Positions 43,352 through 51,553 of a stretch of 64,000 bases of DNA are shown here, in pieces. This DNA comes from Streptococcus parasanguinis (lineage in GTDB: Bacteria; Bacillota; Bacilli; Lactobacillales; Streptococcaceae), in assembly GCF_001073155.1 (NCBI RefSeq), contig NZ_JVEE01000031.1:1-64000 (forward strand). Direction: 5' to 3'. Every line of letters starts with the position of its first letter. Position 1 is the stretch's first letter. Below the pieces are notes generated by a model. That model had not been told where the DNA came from and searched no databases. It saw only the letters and a list, made by a program, of their open reading frames with translations. The position numbers and the translations under genes were made by a program.

Positions 43352-43528
43352 ATGACCTTAGATGTAGATAAAGAAAAAATGATGATTATGGGTGTGATTT
43401 TTGACAACAAAAAGGTTTTTAAGAGCGTCTGGTTTGCTCTTAGCACCAATATGATTGAAGGATGGCATCCCACGGTAGAAGACGTGGAGCGACTGAGAGA
43501 AGTGGCCATTCTGGAAAGTGCAAACTAG
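43352..43528 (+). CDS. Orphan VbhA-like (Fic) antitoxin
   Basis: The 58-residue protein contains TNMIEG (Thr32 to Gly37), which fits the inhibitory motif [S/T]xxxE[G/N] by which VbhA-type antitoxins block the ATP site of Fic AMPylating toxins. HPTVEDVERLRE follows, as in that family. It has an excellent GGAGG ribosome binding site 7 bases upstream and a TATAAT-like box near 43327. No fic gene lies nearby. It may be a remnant of a lost pair or may act on a Fic protein encoded elsewhere. Confidence 0.6.
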   Translation: MTLDVDKEKMMIMGVIFDNKKVFKSVWFALSTNMIEGWHPTVEDVERLREVAILESAN

Positions 43529-43618
43529 AATGATCTGTTTTTGAACTATACTTGTAGGTTTAATTTTCTGTTTGTATGAATAATTGTGTAAGTAAATTTT
43601 AAAAAATACGAATAACAC

Positions 43619-43646
43619 TTGAATTATCTAGTAAAAACTGTATAAT
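43619..43646 (+). promoter_or_regulatory. Promoter of the Abi_2-associated RNA
   Basis: TTGAAT (43619-43624), 16-base spacer, TATAAT (43641-43646). Transcription should begin near 43653. Confidence 0.7.
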
Positions 43647-43651
43647 GTAGT

Positions 43652-43700
43652 TAATAGGACCGCCCACCTCTCTTTGATGTGACAAGGCGGACATTTTTTT
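43652..43700 (+). ncRNA. Short structured RNA upstream of abi gene (abiF-RNA-like)
   Basis: Directly after a good promoter, CCGCC (43660-43664) pairs with GGCGG (43686-43690), with an inner CAC/GTG pairing, and a T7 run ends at 43700. The result is a discrete RNA of about 48 nt, 14 bases before the Abi_2 start. A conserved structured RNA upstream of abiF-type genes has been described, and this fits that arrangement, but I could not align it. It may be an RNA partner, antitoxin or attenuator. Confidence 0.6.
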
Positions 43701-43714
43701 ATCTGGAAGTTTTT

Positions 43715-44590
43715 ATGGATGTTAAAGAATTTAAGACTTGGAAAGAGCAAGTAGCTAAACTAATTGAGCACGGTTGTATAGATATCAAATCGGATGAGTT
43801 TGCGATTGATATTTTGAAGAAGGTTAATTATTATAGGCTAACTGCTTATTTTTTACCTTTTCGTGATAAGGAAACGCAGAAATATGATTCTAATAAGGTT
43901 TCTTTAGAAAAGATCTATGAAATTTACTGTTTTGATGCAGAGTTACGCTTGCTCATTTTTAAGTACATTGAAGATATTGAATTATACTTTAGAACCCAAG
44001 TTGCCTACTATCATGGGAAACTATACGGAGCTTTAGCTTATAAAGATAAAACTTCTTTTAATAAATTTCATAAACATGATGAATTTTTGGAAGGTATTGA
44101 CAAAGAATTAGGACATAGGAAGAAAAGTCCTATTTATAAACATCATCAGATAAAATATGATGGAGTGTTCCCTATTTGGGTTTTAGTAGAGTTTTTCACC
44201 TTTGGTATGACATCAAAATTTTTTGCCGATTCTCCTACAGATGTTCAACAGTCTATTGCTAACAATGTTGGTCTAAAATCTTCTCAAATCAGAACCTATC
44301 TAGAAGTTTCTGTAGTCTTAAGAAATTACTGTGCTCATTATAATCGACTATACTATACAAGCTTTACAAAAATCCCTGGTCAACTTCCTTCTTTTATGCA
44401 TGAAAATAGCAAGTTAAAAAATAGATTAATGGCCCAACTTTATGCTATTAAATGCCTTTATCCTGATAAGAAAAAATGGAATGATGGATTTTTACGTGAA
44501 TTATCAGAACTTATTCAACGCTATCGAGAAGCGATTCATCTCCATCATATTGGCTTTATTGATAATTGGAAAGAAGTACTAAAGAAATAA
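43715..44590 (+). CDS. Abi_2 family abortive infection protein (AbiD/AbiF type)
   Basis: The 291-residue protein shows the Abi_2 signature VNYYRLTAYFLPFRD near residue 32, FDAELRLLIFKYIEDIE near 80, and the HEPN-type motif R-x4-H at Arg203 and His208 (RNYCAH). Abi_2 proteins stop phage growth by causing cell arrest, probably through RNA cleavage. I chose the ATG at 43715 because upstream in-frame codons lie in the RNA hairpin and T run. The gene is preceded by the short RNA and, 190 bases further up, by the VbhA-like antitoxin. Identical 26-bp repeats flank the whole module. Confidence 0.88.
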   Translation: MDVKEFKTWKEQVAKLIEHGCIDIKSDEFAIDILKKVNYYRLTAYFLPFRDKETQKYDSNKVSLEKIYEIYCFDAELRLLIFKYIEDIELYFRTQVAYYHGKLYGALAYKDKTSFNKFHKHDEFLEGIDKELGHRKKSPIYKHHQIKYDGVFPIWVLVEFFTFGMTSKFFADSPTDVQQSIANNVGLKSSQIRTYLEVSVVLRNYCAHYNRLYYTSFTKIPGQLPSFMHENSKLKNRLMAQLYAIKCLYPDKKKWNDGFLRELSELIQRYREAIHLHHIGFIDNWKEVLKK

Positions 44591-44634
44591 AAATATTGAA
44601 ATAACTATTTAAGAATAATTCCACAAAGATCTTT

Positions 44635-44660
44635 AAGCCCAATTGCTGGGCTTTTTGTGT
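44635..44660 (+). terminator. Terminator, right copy of the 26-bp direct repeat
   Basis: Identical to 43257-43282: AGCCCAATTGCTGGGCT hairpin with T run and GTGT tail, here ending the Abi_2 transcript. Confidence 0.85.
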
Positions 44661-44751
44661 TGCACTAGAATCTTAACAAGTTAGTAGTCTAAAATTATCT
44701 CACAAGCTCTTGCAAACCTTTTTCTAAAGTTGTATACTAGAGTGAGTTTTG

Positions 44752-44765
44752 TGTAATCGTTTGCA
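44752..44765 (+). promoter_or_regulatory. cre-like site upstream of the GH13 amylase
   Basis: TGTAATCGTTTGCA fits the cre consensus with one mismatch and lies 47 bases before the start codon, just downstream of a TATACT box at 44732. Catabolite repression by CcpA is likely. Confidence 0.55.
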
Positions 44766-44811
44766 TTAAACGGTAAATGATGAAAAGAGAGTATAGTAGG
44801 AGACGAGACAG

Positions 44812-46560
44812 ATGGAATTAACAGCGATTTATCATCGGCCTGAATCGGAGTATGCCTATCTTTATAAGGACGGGCAGCTTCATATTCGCATCCGGACCAA
44901 GAAAGAAGATATCAAACGGATTGTCTTGCACTATGGGGATCCCTTTATTTTTATAGAGGATCTTTATGAGGCAACTAAGGAAATGGACAAGGTGACGACA
45001 GACGACCTCTTTGATTATTGGCAAGTGTCGGTATCTGTCCGCCATGCCCGGATCCAGTACCTCTTTGAATTAGAGTCCACGGCGGGAGAGAAGACCTTGT
45101 ACGGAGATCGAGGTGTAGCAGCCTACACCAAGGAGAACCTGGACTTCGTCATGAACGGCTTTAAGCTTCCTTTTATCCATGAGATTGATGGGTGTGCTGT
45201 TCCAGATTGGGTGGCGCAGACGGTTTGGTACCAAATCTTTCCTGAGCGCTTTGCCAATGGGAATCCAGCCATTTCACCAGAAGGCGTCCGCCCTTGGGAT
45301 GCCTCTATTGCTCCTCAAGTATTGGATTTCTTTGGTGGAGATTTACAAGGGATCATCGATCACTTGGACTACTTGCAGGAGTTAGGGATTACAGGGCTCT
45401 ACCTTTGCCCGATTTTTGAATCTCCAAGCAACCACAAATACGATACCATTGATTATTTTGAAATTGATCGACATTTTGGTGATAAGGACACCTTCCGCCA
45501 GCTAGTGAAAGAGGCTCATGCGCGTGGAATGAAGATTATGCTGGATGCCGTCTTCAACCATATTGGTTATGATTCACCCCAATGGCAGGATGTGGTCAAA
45601 CACGGGGAGGATTCGATTTACAAGGACTGGTTCCATATCAAAGAGTTCCCTGTCTCCTCAGAAAATCTGTGGAATAGTCGCGACTTGTCTTACCATGCTT
45701 TTGCCTTTGCGGGCTATATGCCTAAGCTCAATACGGCTAATCCAGAGGTGAAGGCCTATCTCTTGAAGGTTGCGACTTACTGGATTGAAGAGTTTGATAT
45801 TGATGCTTGGCGATTGGACGTGGCCAATGAAATCGACCATCAATTCTGGCGGGATTTCCGTAAGGCGGTCTTGGCTAAGAAGTCAGACCTCTATATCCTC
45901 GGGGAAATCTGGCATTCGTCTCAACCTTGGCTCAATGGTGATGAGTTCCATGCAGTGATGAACTATCCGCTCTCTGAGAGTATCAAGGATTATTTCCTGC
46001 GTAGGCATAAGGAGACGCAACGCTTCATTTGGGAGATCAATAGCCAGTCTATGTACTACAGGCAACAGATCTCTGAGGTGATGTTCAACCTCTTAGACTC
46101 CCATGATACAGAGCGTATCTTGACGACGGCTAAAGGCGATCTTCATTCTGTCAAGTCTGCCCTCGCCTTCCTATATCTGCAACGGGGAACGCCGTGTATC
46201 TATTATGGAACGGAGCTAGCCCTCATCGGTGGCCCAGACCCAGATTGCCGCCGTGTCATGCCTTGGGAGCGCGTGTCAGCGGACAATGACATGCTGAACT
46301 TTATGAAGGAATTGATCCAGCTACGAAAAGAAGTGGCGGGCATGATTCAACATGGTAAAGTGAGCTTAGAAGAAGTAGAGCCAGATATAGTAGCAGTAGA
46401 ATGGCAGCATGAAGGACAGTTTCTTAAAGCCTACTTTAACCACTCTAAGAAAGAATTTGTATTAGAAAGAAGACAAGCAGATCTGATCAGCCATGGGACC
46501 ATTTCCGATGATCGATTGATCATTCAACCGAATGGATTTGTTATTTATAGAGAAAATTAG
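44812..46560 (+). CDS. GH13 glycoside hydrolase (neopullulanase/cyclomaltodextrinase type)
   Basis: The 582-residue enzyme hydrolyses maltodextrins, cyclodextrins or pullulan in the cytoplasm; there is no signal peptide. An N-terminal beta domain (1-120) typical of maltogenic amylases precedes the (beta/alpha)8 barrel with the four conserved regions: DAVFNH, WRLDVANE with nucleophile Asp336, GEIW with acid Glu365 and LLDSHDTER with Asp432. A C-terminal beta domain ends the protein. It has an AGGAGACG ribosome binding site. The single-gene unit is probably under CcpA control. Confidence 0.94.
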   Translation: MELTAIYHRPESEYAYLYKDGQLHIRIRTKKEDIKRIVLHYGDPFIFIEDLYEATKEMDKVTTDDLFDYWQVSVSVRHARIQYLFELESTAGEKTLYGDRGVAAYTKENLDFVMNGFKLPFIHEIDGCAVPDWVAQTVWYQIFPERFANGNPAISPEGVRPWDASIAPQVLDFFGGDLQGIIDHLDYLQELGITGLYLCPIFESPSNHKYDTIDYFEIDRHFGDKDTFRQLVKEAHARGMKIMLDAVFNHIGYDSPQWQDVVKHGEDSIYKDWFHIKEFPVSSENLWNSRDLSYHAFAFAGYMPKLNTANPEVKAYLLKVATYWIEEFDIDAWRLDVANEIDHQFWRDFRKAVLAKKSDLYILGEIWHSSQPWLNGDEFHAVMNYPLSESIKDYFLRRHKETQRFIWEINSQSMYYRQQISEVMFNLLDSHDTERILTTAKGDLHSVKSALAFLYLQRGTPCIYYGTELALIGGPDPDCRRVMPWERVSADNDMLNFMKELIQLRKEVAGMIQHGKVSLEEVEPDIVAVEWQHEGQFLKAYFNHSKKEFVLERRQADLISHGTISDDRLIIQPNGFVIYREN

Positions 46561-46574
46561 GAATGAAGTAGACT

Positions 46575-46606
46575 GGAATCGAAAGATTGCAGTCTTTCTT
46601 TTTTAT
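46575..46606 (+). terminator. Terminator after the amylase gene
   Basis: GAAAGATTGCAGTCTTTC forms a hairpin followed by T6. Confidence 0.75.
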
Positions 46607-46667
46607 TAATAGTTTCTTTATTCGTGCCCTTATATTATAATAGGAGATGAGAAAGGGGGAGACAGTG

Positions 46668-47186
46668 ATGAAGATATTAGCAATCAATCCTATTTCATTT
46701 AAAAAAAGAATGACAGAATTTCTGTTTGATTATCTTTTCATTCTAGCTTATTTAGTACTTCTGTTTTTAGGTTCGATGCTTATTTACATCATCTTTTTTA
46801 ATGGCGTCCCAGAGTTTACAGAAATTCAGTCACAGTGGCTTGTATTTTTCACCTCTGTTTTGCCAATCACGCTCCTGTTCACATTCTTGGATTATAAAAA
46901 TGATGGCAGTTTTGGGAAGGTAAAAGCGGGACTGGAACTGGTCTACCTGAAAAAAACAGTGCAGGCTAGCTTGATTAGAAACGTCATCAAATTTTTACCT
47001 TGGCAACTCGGTCATATGGGCACGATTCATGGCTTCTATAGTGATTTTGATGTGTTATCTATTATCCTTTCTATTTCAGCAACTCTACTCGCAGTTTTGC
47101 TACTAGCAATGACGATATTTAGGAAAGATAAGAGGCATCTTGGAGACCTGCTAGCCCATACGCAAGTTCAGCAAAAAGGTGACTAG
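46668..47186 (+). CDS. RDD family membrane protein
   Basis: The 172-residue protein has the RDD opening (SFKKRMTEFLFDYLFI) with two N-terminal helices, then GSFGKVKAGLEL, which resembles the conserved central RDD loop, and one or two further helices. Some RDD proteins exchange Na+ or Li+ for H+, others have unknown roles. The ATG at 46668 follows GGGGGAG; an in-frame ATG at 46647 lacks spacing. Confidence 0.82.
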   Translation: MKILAINPISFKKRMTEFLFDYLFILAYLVLLFLGSMLIYIIFFNGVPEFTEIQSQWLVFFTSVLPITLLFTFLDYKNDGSFGKVKAGLELVYLKKTVQASLIRNVIKFLPWQLGHMGTIHGFYSDFDVLSIILSISATLLAVLLLAMTIFRKDKRHLGDLLAHTQVQQKGD

Positions 47187-47245
47187 GATACAGATTGTCT
47201 ATTCTGTCCTCAATGAAAAAATACACATAGTTAGGAAGTATCTAT

Positions 47246-47689
47246 ATGAATGAAAACGTCGAGTTTACGAATCTTTGTATGGTAAGAGATGGCGATAGAG
47301 TTCTTGTTATGGATCGTAAAAAAGAGGACTGGCCAGGCCTTACATTTCCTGGAGGTCATGTCGAAGTGGGAGAGTCATTTACGGAAGCAGTGATCCGTGA
47401 AGTGAAGGAAGAAACTGGCTTAAGGATAGCTTCTCCCCAGATTTGTGGAATGAAAGATTGGGTAGAAGACGGCATTCGTTATGTAGTTCTCTTTTATAAG
47501 ACAGAAAAGTTTGACGGAGAATTAATATCCTCTGAAGAGGGGAAAGTCTGGTGGGAGGACCTGAAAGAATTGCCAAAACTAGACCTCTCCTTAGATATGG
47601 AGGATATGCTTCGTATTTTCCTTGAAGAAGACCTGTCTGAATTTTTCTACTACCAAGATGGAGAAGACTGGAAGTACGATTTAAAATGA
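47246..47689 (+). CDS. NUDIX hydrolase (MutT-like)
   Basis: The 147-residue protein has a full Nudix box at residues 36-58 (GGHVEVGESF, then REVKEETGL). Nudix enzymes remove oxidised or excess nucleoside diphosphate compounds; 8-oxo-dGTP cleavage is the common role of this size class. The C-terminal tail is acidic. The ribosome binding site is AGGAAG. A terminator-like hairpin lies about 45 bases after the stop. Confidence 0.92.
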   Translation: MNENVEFTNLCMVRDGDRVLVMDRKKEDWPGLTFPGGHVEVGESFTEAVIREVKEETGLRIASPQICGMKDWVEDGIRYVVLFYKTEKFDGELISSEEGKVWWEDLKELPKLDLSLDMEDMLRIFLEEDLSEFFYYQDGEDWKYDLK

Positions 47690-47732
47690 AATTGAACGCT
47701 GATTCTTCTAATAATTAACTTGATAACTTTTT

Positions 47733-47768
47733 TTAGCAGTTAACCCAATGGTTGGCTGTTTTTCTTTT
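47733..47768 (+). terminator. Terminator after the NUDIX gene
   Basis: CAGTTAACC and GGTTGGCTG arms are imperfect. A T-rich tail follows. Confidence 0.6.
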
Positions 47769-47856
47769 TTTATGACAGATATATTCGTGGAACCTTGTTA
47801 TAATAAGAAATAAAAGAGATTAGAAAAATGATTGTCTTCTGTTTATAAGGTAAAGG

Positions 47857-47887
47857 TTGACATGTCCCTTGGGGACAGGAGTATCAT
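47857..47887 (+). promoter_or_regulatory. MerR-type promoter with 19-bp spacer
   Basis: TTGACA (47857-47862) and TATCAT (47882-47887) are exactly 19 bases apart, and the spacer contains the palindrome TGTCCCTTGGGGACA (47863-47877). This is the geometry of MerR-activated promoters and lies 22 bases before the MerR gene, so it is probably autoregulated. Confidence 0.8.
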
Positions 47888-47909
47888 ATAGTTAAGGGGG
47901 TGCAAGATT

Positions 47910-48770
47910 ATGTTAAGAAATGATATTCAAAGAATAACAGGTTTAACTCGAAAAGCACTAGAATACTATGAAGAAAAAGGTTTTATTCATCCTCGAAGAC
48001 TAGAAAATGGGTATAGGGAATATTCGGAAAAGGATGTGGAGATTCTGAATAAGATTGCCTTGTTTAAAAAATTAGGGCTAAGCATAACAGAAATAAAGGA
48101 CTGTCTGAAGTCAGATGGGGCTACTGCATCTAGTATTCTCAGAAGAAAAGAGCAAGAACTAGAAAGTGATGAGAAACGGAAAGTAGTGTTTGATCTCTAT
48201 ATAAAAGGTGCAGACACGGATCTGATCAATGAAAAACTTGCGGTCATCGAAGCTGAGGACTCCATTTATAAGAGACTCGAAAGAGCATTTCCAGGATACT
48301 TGGGGCAATGCTTATTTGCTGCCTATCAACCTTTTTTACAGGAGCCCTTGTCAAAAGATGGAGAAGAAGCATTTAAGAAGTATATTCAATATTTAGATAG
48401 CCTTCCAACCTTTGAGTTAAGCAGAGAAGAACAGGATTATGTTGATGAACTGAGTTCTAGTTTTAATATGAAGACCTTAAAAGAGGTTAATGAAGCTAAG
48501 ATAGCTGCGGTAGAAAGTTATGAAAAGTGGAATAATGAAAATAAGGACACAATTTCTATTTATGATCGCTATTTGAACAGTGATGATTACAAAACAAGTC
48601 CAATGAAACACATTCAAGATCAACTGAAAACATTTTTGATTAACCATCACTACTATGAAGTAGCTATTCCTCTGATTAGACAATTTAGTAAGAGTTACGA
48701 TCATTATTATAAAAAACTAACGGAGGCAAGTGACTATTATTTAAAGCAAAAGGGAGATGCTCCACAGTAA
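47910..48770 (+). CDS. MerR-family transcriptional regulator
   Basis: The 286-residue protein starts with a MerR HTH (RITGLTRKALEYYEEKGFI), then the wing (ENGYREYSEKDVEIL) and a coiled coil. The C-terminal effector domain of about 180 residues has many Tyr and acidic residues. No partner gene is seen next to it, and the target is probably its own 19-bp-spaced promoter. The ligand is unknown; large C-terminal domains of this type bind hydrophobic or peptide ligands. The ribosome binding site is AAGGGGG. Confidence 0.9.
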   Translation: MLRNDIQRITGLTRKALEYYEEKGFIHPRRLENGYREYSEKDVEILNKIALFKKLGLSITEIKDCLKSDGATASSILRRKEQELESDEKRKVVFDLYIKGADTDLINEKLAVIEAEDSIYKRLERAFPGYLGQCLFAAYQPFLQEPLSKDGEEAFKKYIQYLDSLPTFELSREEQDYVDELSSSFNMKTLKEVNEAKIAAVESYEKWNNENKDTISIYDRYLNSDDYKTSPMKHIQDQLKTFLINHHYYEVAIPLIRQFSKSYDHYYKKLTEASDYYLKQKGDAPQ

Positions 48771-48920
48771 ATCGGAAATCAATATACTTCATAAGATTTA
48801 ACGATTAAGAGATAGAGTCAGGAATGGCTTACCCTTGTTCTATTTTTCAGTTTCTTTAATTGTACTTTCCCCTACATAGGTGTATAATATGTCCTTAGAT
48901 AAACAAATGAGGAATTTACT

Positions 48921-49232
48921 ATGGAATTAAAAGATTTTACAGAAAAAGAACAAGAACAAATCAAGCAAGGATTGAGTACAGCTGAGATTTCTGATAAAGA
49001 AGCAGCGAAGAAGTTGCTCGCTTTAGTCTCGCAAGAATGGATCAAGCGTATTCCTTTCTTTGTCAGAGGGCATGCGACGACCAAGACAGTTGAGCGTGTA
49101 GCTAAGCAATACCCTGAACTTTATGCCGTGGCGAAACGTCAAGGAGACCTTCCTGAAAAAGAAGGAGAAGAGCTCCGCATGATTATGACAGCCATCTTTG
49201 AAGAAAAGATGAACAAACATAAGATTAAATAA
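48921..49232 (+). CDS. Hypothetical small protein
   Basis: The 103-residue charged helical protein starts MELKDFTEKEQEQIKQGL and ends in a basic tail. It has a GAGGA ribosome binding site and a TATAAT-like box near 48886. There are no membrane segments or known motifs. Homologues of this size are probably common in streptococci, but I cannot assign a function. Confidence 0.7.
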   Translation: MELKDFTEKEQEQIKQGLSTAEISDKEAAKKLLALVSQEWIKRIPFFVRGHATTKTVERVAKQYPELYAVAKRQGDLPEKEGEELRMIMTAIFEEKMNKHKIK

Positions 49233-49432
49233 TCTAATATAATACTTTGTTATTTTTTTATCACACAATTGAATGAGTGATTGCAGTTGAAATGCAGTCA
49301 CTTTTTTATTTACTAGCCATAGAGACTTTTACACTAGTAAATAAAAATGAACAATATTTCATGATATAATACTAATGAAAGCAGTTCCAGAGGGATGAAA
49401 ATTTCATTGGAGAAAAACAAGTAAAGGTAGTC

Positions 49433-50023
49433 ATGATGAAAAAGTTTTTGATATTTATTTTTACAATGTTTGGATTGATGTTAGGAATGTTAGCTATGAT
49501 GTATAATGAATATATTCGAGCTTATGAAGCGGCTCATCATAGATCAAGCTTTCCAGAACCGAAAGAAAATTTACTAGTACCAGTAAGTACAAGGGCATAT
49601 GCAAAAGCTAAATCTTGGTCAGAGAAATCTCCTTTATCGAAGCAACAAATTAAAATTTATCTTACTAAGTATGGCATGTATTCAGAGTATATTTCCCAGT
49701 CCGCTGTCAATAAGCTTAATATAGACTGGAAAGAGCAGGCTGTTTTAAGAGCAAAATCATATCAAAAGTTTCATTATTCAAAAGAAAAGTTAGTTGGGCA
49801 ACTTGTAAATGTTGATCTATTTACTCCAGAAGAGGCTGATTATGCTATAGAAAAAGTTCATTTCGATTGGAAAGAGGAAGCTGTGAAAGAAGCGGAATCT
49901 TCTGCAAACGGTGGCAAGATTTCGAAAGAACGGTTATTAGAAATACTTGTTGAAAATAGAAAATTTACTCAAGAAGAAGCTGAGTACGCAATAGAACATG
50001 CCAAAATAGATTGGTCGAATTAA
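49433..50023 (+). CDS. Membrane-anchored Ltp-type protein with three repeats (possible superinfection exclusion)
   Basis: The 196-residue protein has one N-terminal membrane helix (about 4-25) and then three repeats of about 47 residues (54-100, 101-148 and 149-196). Each repeat runs from an Ala-rich helix through a YS or IS K-E/Q-x-I/L helix to EYAI/DYAIE...DWK. These are Ltp-type repeats, as in the lipoprotein of Streptococcus thermophilus phage TP-J34 that blocks phage DNA injection. There is no lipobox Cys, so the protein is anchored by the helix instead. The gene stands alone between terminators. Confidence 0.78.
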   Translation: MMKKFLIFIFTMFGLMLGMLAMMYNEYIRAYEAAHHRSSFPEPKENLLVPVSTRAYAKAKSWSEKSPLSKQQIKIYLTKYGMYSEYISQSAVNKLNIDWKEQAVLRAKSYQKFHYSKEKLVGQLVNVDLFTPEEADYAIEKVHFDWKEEAVKEAESSANGGKISKERLLEILVENRKFTQEEAEYAIEHAKIDWSN

Positions 50024-50058
50024 ACAATAGTTTTAATTTTGATTTTTGTAATATATTG

Positions 50059-50088
50059 AAGAGCTGGACAGTTGCCAGCTCTTTTTTG
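50059..50088 (+). terminator. Terminator after the Ltp-type gene
   Basis: AAGAGCTGG and CCAGCTCTT arms with T6. Confidence 0.88.
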
Positions 50089-50223
50089 CTACTTATAAAC
50101 TTTTCTCATTTCGTAAAAAATAGTTGGAGCAAAGCCAGTTTTAAACTATAATAGAGGAAAAGGATTATCGATATGAAAAATTTATAGAACAAACATTTTA
50201 ATCAATAGAGAAGGAACCAGTTT

Positions 50224-51111
50224 ATGAAACCATCTAAAAAAATCATGCTCCTTACAAGCTGCGCCTTGGCGATCTTTGCTTTAGCGGCTTGTGGTAGCAA
50301 CCAAAAGCAATCCAAGGAAAAGCAGGAAAGTTCCACTGTGCAGAAATCTAGTTCAGATAAGGAGCGCTACAAGGGAAGCTACAGCAACCTCAACAGCAAG
50401 GCGAGTGTCGATGAAGTGCGGACTCTTTTATCTACTTATTTGGATCAGGACAGTGTAGATAAATTTCTGGGTCTAGTAACGGACTACGATAGCATTGTCG
50501 GCTCTGTTGGCTTGACGGGTGACTTCAGTAAGTTCAAGAAAACAGACTACAATGTTGAGAAGATCAGTGACTTGTGGACCAAGAAAAAGGGCGATTTCGT
50601 CGGGACCAACTGCCGGATCAATAGCTATACTCTTCTGAAGAATCGCATCGAGATTCCTAAGATGAAAGCGGATAGTGAACTTTTATTCGTGGATAATGAT
50701 GCCATTGACAAAGGGAAGATCTTCGATGAGGCAGACAAGGAAGCTTTTAACATTCTGTATTCACGGGTTCCGACAGAGGCGACAACAGATGTCAAGGTCC
50801 ATGCCAAGAAGATGGAAGAATACTTTGCTCATTTCAAGTTCAATGAAAATGCGCGCATGCTTTCTGTCATCGTTCATGATAACCTTGACGGTAATACCCT
50901 TTTTGTTGGTCACGTGGGCGTTTTGGTACCTGCCAAGGACAGCTATCTCTTTGTCGAAAAGCTAACCTTCGAAGAGCCCTATCAAGCCATCAAGTTTGCG
51001 ACCAAGGAAGATGTCTACAAATACTTGGAGACCAAATACCAAGACTACACAGGCGAAGGTCTGGCTAAGCCCTTTATCATGGACAATGAAAAATGGGTTG
51101 AGATGAAGTAG
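50224..51111 (+). CDS. Lipoprotein of unknown function
   Basis: The 295-residue protein has a type II signal peptide with lipobox ALAAC (Cys near residue 23), a Ser/Lys/Gln linker and a soluble extracytoplasmic domain of about 240 residues. The domain has LLSTYLDQDSVDKFLGLV at its start and a C-terminal TGEGLAKPF. I do not recognise the family. The next gene begins 3 bases after its stop, so they are co-transcribed. The ribosome binding site is AGAAGGA. Confidence 0.8.
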   Translation: MKPSKKIMLLTSCALAIFALAACGSNQKQSKEKQESSTVQKSSSDKERYKGSYSNLNSKASVDEVRTLLSTYLDQDSVDKFLGLVTDYDSIVGSVGLTGDFSKFKKTDYNVEKISDLWTKKKGDFVGTNCRINSYTLLKNRIEIPKMKADSELLFVDNDAIDKGKIFDEADKEAFNILYSRVPTEATTDVKVHAKKMEEYFAHFKFNENARMLSVIVHDNLDGNTLFVGHVGVLVPAKDSYLFVEKLTFEEPYQAIKFATKEDVYKYLETKYQDYTGEGLAKPFIMDNEKWVEMK

Positions 51112-51114
51112 AGG

Positions 51115-51531
51115 ATGAAAGACAGCGTGTTAGAATTTAGAAAGATAATGGAGTATGCTCCGATTCTATATGTGTTAGTTTTCTTGCTCTTTTCCACTGT
51201 TCTTCTTTACCTGAGAAGAAGGGCAATCGCGAGGGGTAGTAGTGGTCCCTTCTTTGCTCCTTTCCATATTAGCTATGGAATCTTCTATATCCATGTCGCA
51301 CTGTGTTTCAGTCGGCGAATGATCCCACTGAAAGAGATCAAGCAAATCACCTATGCAATTTTTCGTGGACGATCTGGTGGTGGGGCTCGCTATGCTTTTT
51401 ATATCGAGCTCAGAAATGGAAAGACTATTCCCTTCTTTTTTGGAAAAAGTAAGCGGAATGAAGAGCTAGTGGAGAAGCTCAAACGAAATGCTGGCAGGTA
51501 TGGGTTTAAGGTAGATAGCACTGGAAATTAA
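51115..51531 (+). CDS. Hypothetical membrane-anchored PH-like protein
   Basis: The 138-residue protein has one N-terminal helix (about 14-35) followed by a beta-rich cytoplasmic domain (SYGIFYIHVALCFSRRMIPL and IELRNGKTIPFFFGKS) that resembles bacterial PH domains. It is translationally coupled to the lipoprotein gene just upstream. Function unknown. Confidence 0.7.
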   Translation: MKDSVLEFRKIMEYAPILYVLVFLLFSTVLLYLRRRAIARGSSGPFFAPFHISYGIFYIHVALCFSRRMIPLKEIKQITYAIFRGRSGGGARYAFYIELRNGKTIPFFFGKSKRNEELVEKLKRNAGRYGFKVDSTGN

Positions 51532-51553
51532 TTGAAAGAAAAAGGAATCACGA

